A stretch of DNA of 64,000 nucleotides from Fulvivirga lutea (GTDB taxonomy: Bacteria; Bacteroidota; Bacteroidia; Cytophagales; Cyclobacteriaceae). A model generated the notes under the pieces. It had not been told where the DNA came from. It searched no databases and worked only from the letters and a program-made list of their open reading frames with translations. Shown here piece by piece: positions 63,051-64,000 of the stretch. The translations under genes and the position numbers were made by a program. Position 1 is the first letter of the stretch. The number at the start of each line of letters is the position of its first letter. The stretch covers positions 978,501 through 1,042,500 of the forward strand of contig NZ_CP070608.1 of NCBI RefSeq assembly GCF_017068455.1. Direction: 5' to 3'.

Positions 63051-63131
63051 TTAAAAATATCTATCTTCACCTTACATTTTGAATAAAGATACTTAAGATA
63101 GAGAACCATTGAGAACTCTAATTGGTAATAA

Positions 63132-64000
63132 ATGCTATACTTTTTAATTATATCCAAAAAAAACACTTCTAACCCATATATACAAAGTAGTGAGGAACTC
63201 TTTAAATTTATACCAAATGGTAGAAATTTACAGTATAATCGATGGCTTACTTTAGGTGAAAGATTGGAAATACATTACTGGTTACCCAAAGACTCATATT
63301 TTGATTACGAGTATTATGAAGACGTTTCAGAAAATCAAATCAGGCTGTTCAATGGGTGGATTAATGATGGAAATCCCTTAAATACACACCTCAATAAGAG
63401 GGACTTAAATAATGTAGAAGGAAATTCAGGGGAATATGTCTATATAAATATGAATTCTGATGGTGATGGTTCATTCAAGAGAAATTTAACATCTTCAGTG
63501 CAAACTTATTTTACTGAAAATGAAGAAATTACCATTATTTCTAATCGAGTAGGTCTCATAAACCATCTCTTGAGACCAAAGTCTTCGTTAAAGGATTGTC
63601 TGGATACAAATTTTTTAGCTTGGTCAATATCAACTTCATGGGCTCACGATGACTCTACGCTTTTTAGAGATATTAAAGTTTTATCTCAGGGTACCAAAAT
63701 CTTCATTCAAAATAACAGTGTTCATTTTGAAAAGAAAGAAGGCGATATTTGGGCAGATCATCATTTTCAGGAATTATATAAAAAAGATACGCATCAATAT
63801 TGGGATATATGTTATGAAAAACTCATAAATAATCTCAATCTTTTTTTTAAATATTTTGACAAGCCATTTAATTTCCCTCTATCTGGTGGGAAAGATAGTA
63901 GACTCTTATTAGGTCTGATATTAAATAGTGAAGGGAGGCACCTTATTAATAAAACGATAACGAACGGGCCACCCTATAGTGGTGAGGTCATAGCCGGGAG
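63132..64000 (+). CDS. Asparagine-synthetase-like protein, partial (3' end beyond window)
   Basis: The frame is open from an ATG at 63132 (MLYFLIISKKNTSN) to the window edge, 289 complete codons. Near residues 253-262 it shows NFPLSGGKDSR, the PP-loop ATP-pyrophosphatase signature of the asparagine synthase C-terminal domain. The region before it is reminiscent of the N-terminal half of such proteins but lacks the catalytic Cys2 required for glutamine hydrolysis. Asparagine-synthetase-like proteins are common in polysaccharide clusters; the substrate is unknown. The 82-nt divergent gap contains no perfect -7 box. Confidence 0.8.
   Translation, partial: MLYFLIISKKNTSNPYIQSSEELFKFIPNGRNLQYNRWLTLGERLEIHYWLPKDSYFDYEYYEDVSENQIRLFNGWINDGNPLNTHLNKRDLNNVEGNSGEYVYINMNSDGDGSFKRNLTSSVQTYFTENEEITIISNRVGLINHLLRPKSSLKDCLDTNFLAWSISTSWAHDDSTLFRDIKVLSQGTKIFIQNNSVHFEKKEGDIWADHHFQELYKKDTHQYWDICYEKLINNLNLFFKYFDKPFNFPLSGGKDSRLLLGLILNSEGRHLINKTITNGPPYSGEVIAG

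Overview
The window looks like a chromosome segment of a Bacteroidota bacterium, most likely order Cytophagales (Marivirga/Fulvivirga-like). The reasons are low GC, several Bacteroidota-type -7 promoter boxes (TAnnTTTG, often followed by C) in front of genes, little sign of Shine-Dalgarno sequences, and family types common in this phylum: OsmC/hydrolase fusion, short Cys-rich membrane protein, YwqK-type lipoprotein, SurA-SurA-MoxR order and a CCGS-type Rieske-like lipoprotein. The assignment comes from reading proteins by eye, not from a database search. I see no rRNA, tRNA, CRISPR array, insertion sequence or phage genes. Coding density is very high and no gap without a gene exceeds 300 bases.

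Left part (1-15040), housekeeping: end of a membrane protein plus a methyltransferase; an AlkD-like DNA repair protein; a DJ-1/PfpI-type lipoprotein; a hydrolase-OsmC fusion; a five-PAS histidine kinase; a GNAT protein, a VTT membrane protein and ferrochelatase; cysteine desulfurase and a phosphohexomutase (GlmM-like) on the other strand; a Na+/Ca2+ antiporter-like carrier; a small Cys-rich membrane protein; MazG; and a DUF418 protein.

Middle part (15040-41000): a short SSB without the usual acidic tip, then two tandem imperfect inverted repeats, then RecQ. Next come a KefB-like K+/H+ antiporter, a second sensor kinase, GlyS, an MtfA-like zinc peptidase, dGTPase, an RND/MMPL exporter, IleS-LspA, and PnuC with a NadR-type ribosylnicotinamide kinase. 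These are followed by a YwqK-like lipoprotein, a transglutaminase/TPR protein with RlpA, GuaB with a clear terminator, and a three-gene partner-switching module (SpoIIE-type phosphatase, STAS antagonist, RsbW-like kinase).

Right part (41000-52150): an overlapping run of three periplasmic folding genes (double-parvulin protein, SurA_N-like lipoprotein, SurA) followed by MoxR. On the other strand cysC-cysD-cysN-pheS-hydroxyacyl-CoA dehydrogenase-degenerate Rieske-like lipoprotein are packed almost without gaps, and cysQ diverges from cysC.

Far right (52109-64000) is a surface polysaccharide locus that is visibly more AT-rich: a WecA/MraY-like phosphosugar transferase apparently starting at ATT, a WcaJ-like initiating transferase, GT2, GT4, an O-antigen ligase/polymerase-like protein, an ABC exporter (Wzt/Wzm-like), a GT4-GT2 fusion, a methyltransferase, another GT2, and a truncated asparagine-synthetase-like gene. 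The neighbouring PAPS-forming genes could serve sulfation of this polysaccharide, although no sulfotransferase lies in the window.

I did not find a clearly new multi-gene defence or mobile system. The points most worth following are the ATT-started wecA-like gene, the tandem palindromic elements between ssb and recQ, the Rieske-like lipoprotein without histidine ligands, the 19-bp inverted repeat before the MMPL gene, and the partner-switching module without a sigma factor.
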